Shown here piece by piece: positions 5,709 through 6,257 of a stretch of 6,257 nt of DNA. The stretch covers positions 1 through 6,257 of the forward strand of contig JAFNJA010000119.1 in assembly GCA_017601265.1 (NCBI GenBank). The letters run 5' to 3'. The position numbers were made by a program, and so were the translations under genes. The number at the start of each line of letters is the position of its first letter. The stretch's first letter is position 1. Source of the DNA: Candidatus Brockarchaeota archaeon. GTDB lineage: Archaea; Thermoproteota; EX4484-205; DTQO01. The notes under the pieces were generated by a model, which did not search any database, was not told the origin of the DNA, and saw only the letters and a list, made by a program, of their open reading frames with translations.

Positions 5709-6257
5709 ATGGCCTACTTTGCCCACCTTACCACGCGGGCAAGCTTTTTCCCGCCTTCCGCCTTCTACACGCTTTGCCCAGATAGGCTGAGCGCTATGAT
5801 CGTGGAAGAAAGGTACGACCTTGGTAGGCTCGTGACGTTCGTGCCGAACAAGCGCTTGCCGATCCACAACTGGTTCTACTTCAAGGAAGGGTTTTCAAGG
5901 GATTTCGTCGCGCTCATGTTCAAGGAATTCGGCTTGGGGGAAGGCTGCTGGGTGCTCGACCCCTTCTGCGGCGTCGGGACGACCATCTTGACGGCTAAGG
6001 AGGAGGGGCTCAACGCCTTAGGCGTCGACGTTTCCCCGTTGTTCGCGTTCGTGTCCCAAGCGAAGGTCAAGGACTATGACGTTACAGCCTTGAGGGATGC
6101 GGCGAAGGGCATCTTCGCCGAAAAGTTCGCCAAGCCCAGCACGAAGGAGGTGGATCAGTTCGTCAGGAGGGCTTTCTCGAGGTACGCGTTGGAGGACGTT
6201 TTGTTCTTCAGGTCCAAGATCGATGAAATTCGGGACTTAGACGCCAAAAGTTTCTTC
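5709..6257 (+). CDS. DNA-methylase-like SAM-dependent methyltransferase (3' partial)
   Basis: A reading frame that stays open to the last base, so only the first 183 codons are seen. Residues 84-92 are DPFCGVGTT, the SAM-binding motif I of amino-methylating DNA methylases (N4-cytosine/N6-adenine type), preceded by the strand CWVL and followed by a second strand ending GVDVSP (105-110). About 25 residues before motif I is NWFYFKEGFSRDFV (54-67), a block typical of this archaeal/bacterial methylase type. The catalytic DPPY/NPPY motif would come later and is outside the window, so a tRNA guanine methyltransferase of the DPFCGTGT type remains an alternative. The start is uncertain: ATG 5709 is supported by a TATA-like box 30 bases upstream, while ATG 5796 (Met30, then IVEERYDLGRLVTFVPNK) looks like a more natural family N-terminus but has no clear ribosome site. 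It is divergent from the transporter. A restriction partner, if any, would lie to the right. Confidence 0.83.
   Translation, partial: MAYFAHLTTRASFFPPSAFYTLCPDRLSAMIVEERYDLGRLVTFVPNKRLPIHNWFYFKEGFSRDFVALMFKEFGLGEGCWVLDPFCGVGTTILTAKEEGLNALGVDVSPLFAFVSQAKVKDYDVTALRDAAKGIFAEKFAKPSTKEVDQFVRRAFSRYALEDVLFFRSKIDEIRDLDAKSFF

Noticed and set aside
1..6257. tRNA or rRNA genes, CRISPR arrays, transposases or direct repeats
   Set aside because: I looked on both strands and saw no cloverleaf-like ends, spaced repeats or transposase motifs.

Overview
The window looks like chromosomal DNA from an archaeon, most likely a thermophilic member of the Thermoproteota (TACK) group. I base this on several things. 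Short A/T-rich TATA-like boxes sit about 30 to 40 bases before start codons. Some genes appear leaderless and others carry Shine-Dalgarno sites. Arginine is coded mostly by AGG. A large membrane protein resembles the OPT-like DUF6785 family. The placement is an inference; there is no rRNA or other taxonomic marker here.

Layout: (1) 1-669, plus strand: the C-terminal four-fifths of a short-chain dehydrogenase of the mannonate/fructuronate oxidoreductase type; its start lies left of the window. (2) 670-732: a short convergent spacer with two small inverted repeats. (3) 733-2335, minus strand: a probable two-gene operon of a small cupin followed by a Gfo/Idh/MocA-family NAD(P)-dependent oxidoreductase. 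(4) 2336-2698: a 363-base stretch with no intact gene. On the minus strand it holds the decayed C-terminal end of a class I SAM-dependent O-methyltransferase, cut short at its 5' side and broken by one frameshift. (5) 2699-3232, plus strand: an unrecognised protein with a small extracytoplasmic domain between two membrane anchors. (6) 3233-3498: an AT-rich spacer (about 36% G+C over 3301-3480 by hand count) with a T-rich terminator candidate for the next gene. (7) 3499-5505, minus strand: a roughly 13-segment membrane transporter-like protein. (8) 5506-5708: a divergent promoter region. (9) 5709-6257, plus strand: the N-terminal part of a DNA-methylase-like protein that runs off the right edge.

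How the genes may work together: the SDR, the Gfo/Idh/MocA enzyme and the cupin are all types common in sugar, sugar-acid or polyol catabolism, so the left third may belong to a carbohydrate-use locus. The OPT-like transporter could import a substrate for it, but it has its own promoter and nothing links it directly. I see no mobile element, CRISPR array, tRNA or clearly new multi-gene system. The most informative non-obvious items are the methyltransferase remnant, the corrected transporter start, and the edge-truncated methylase.
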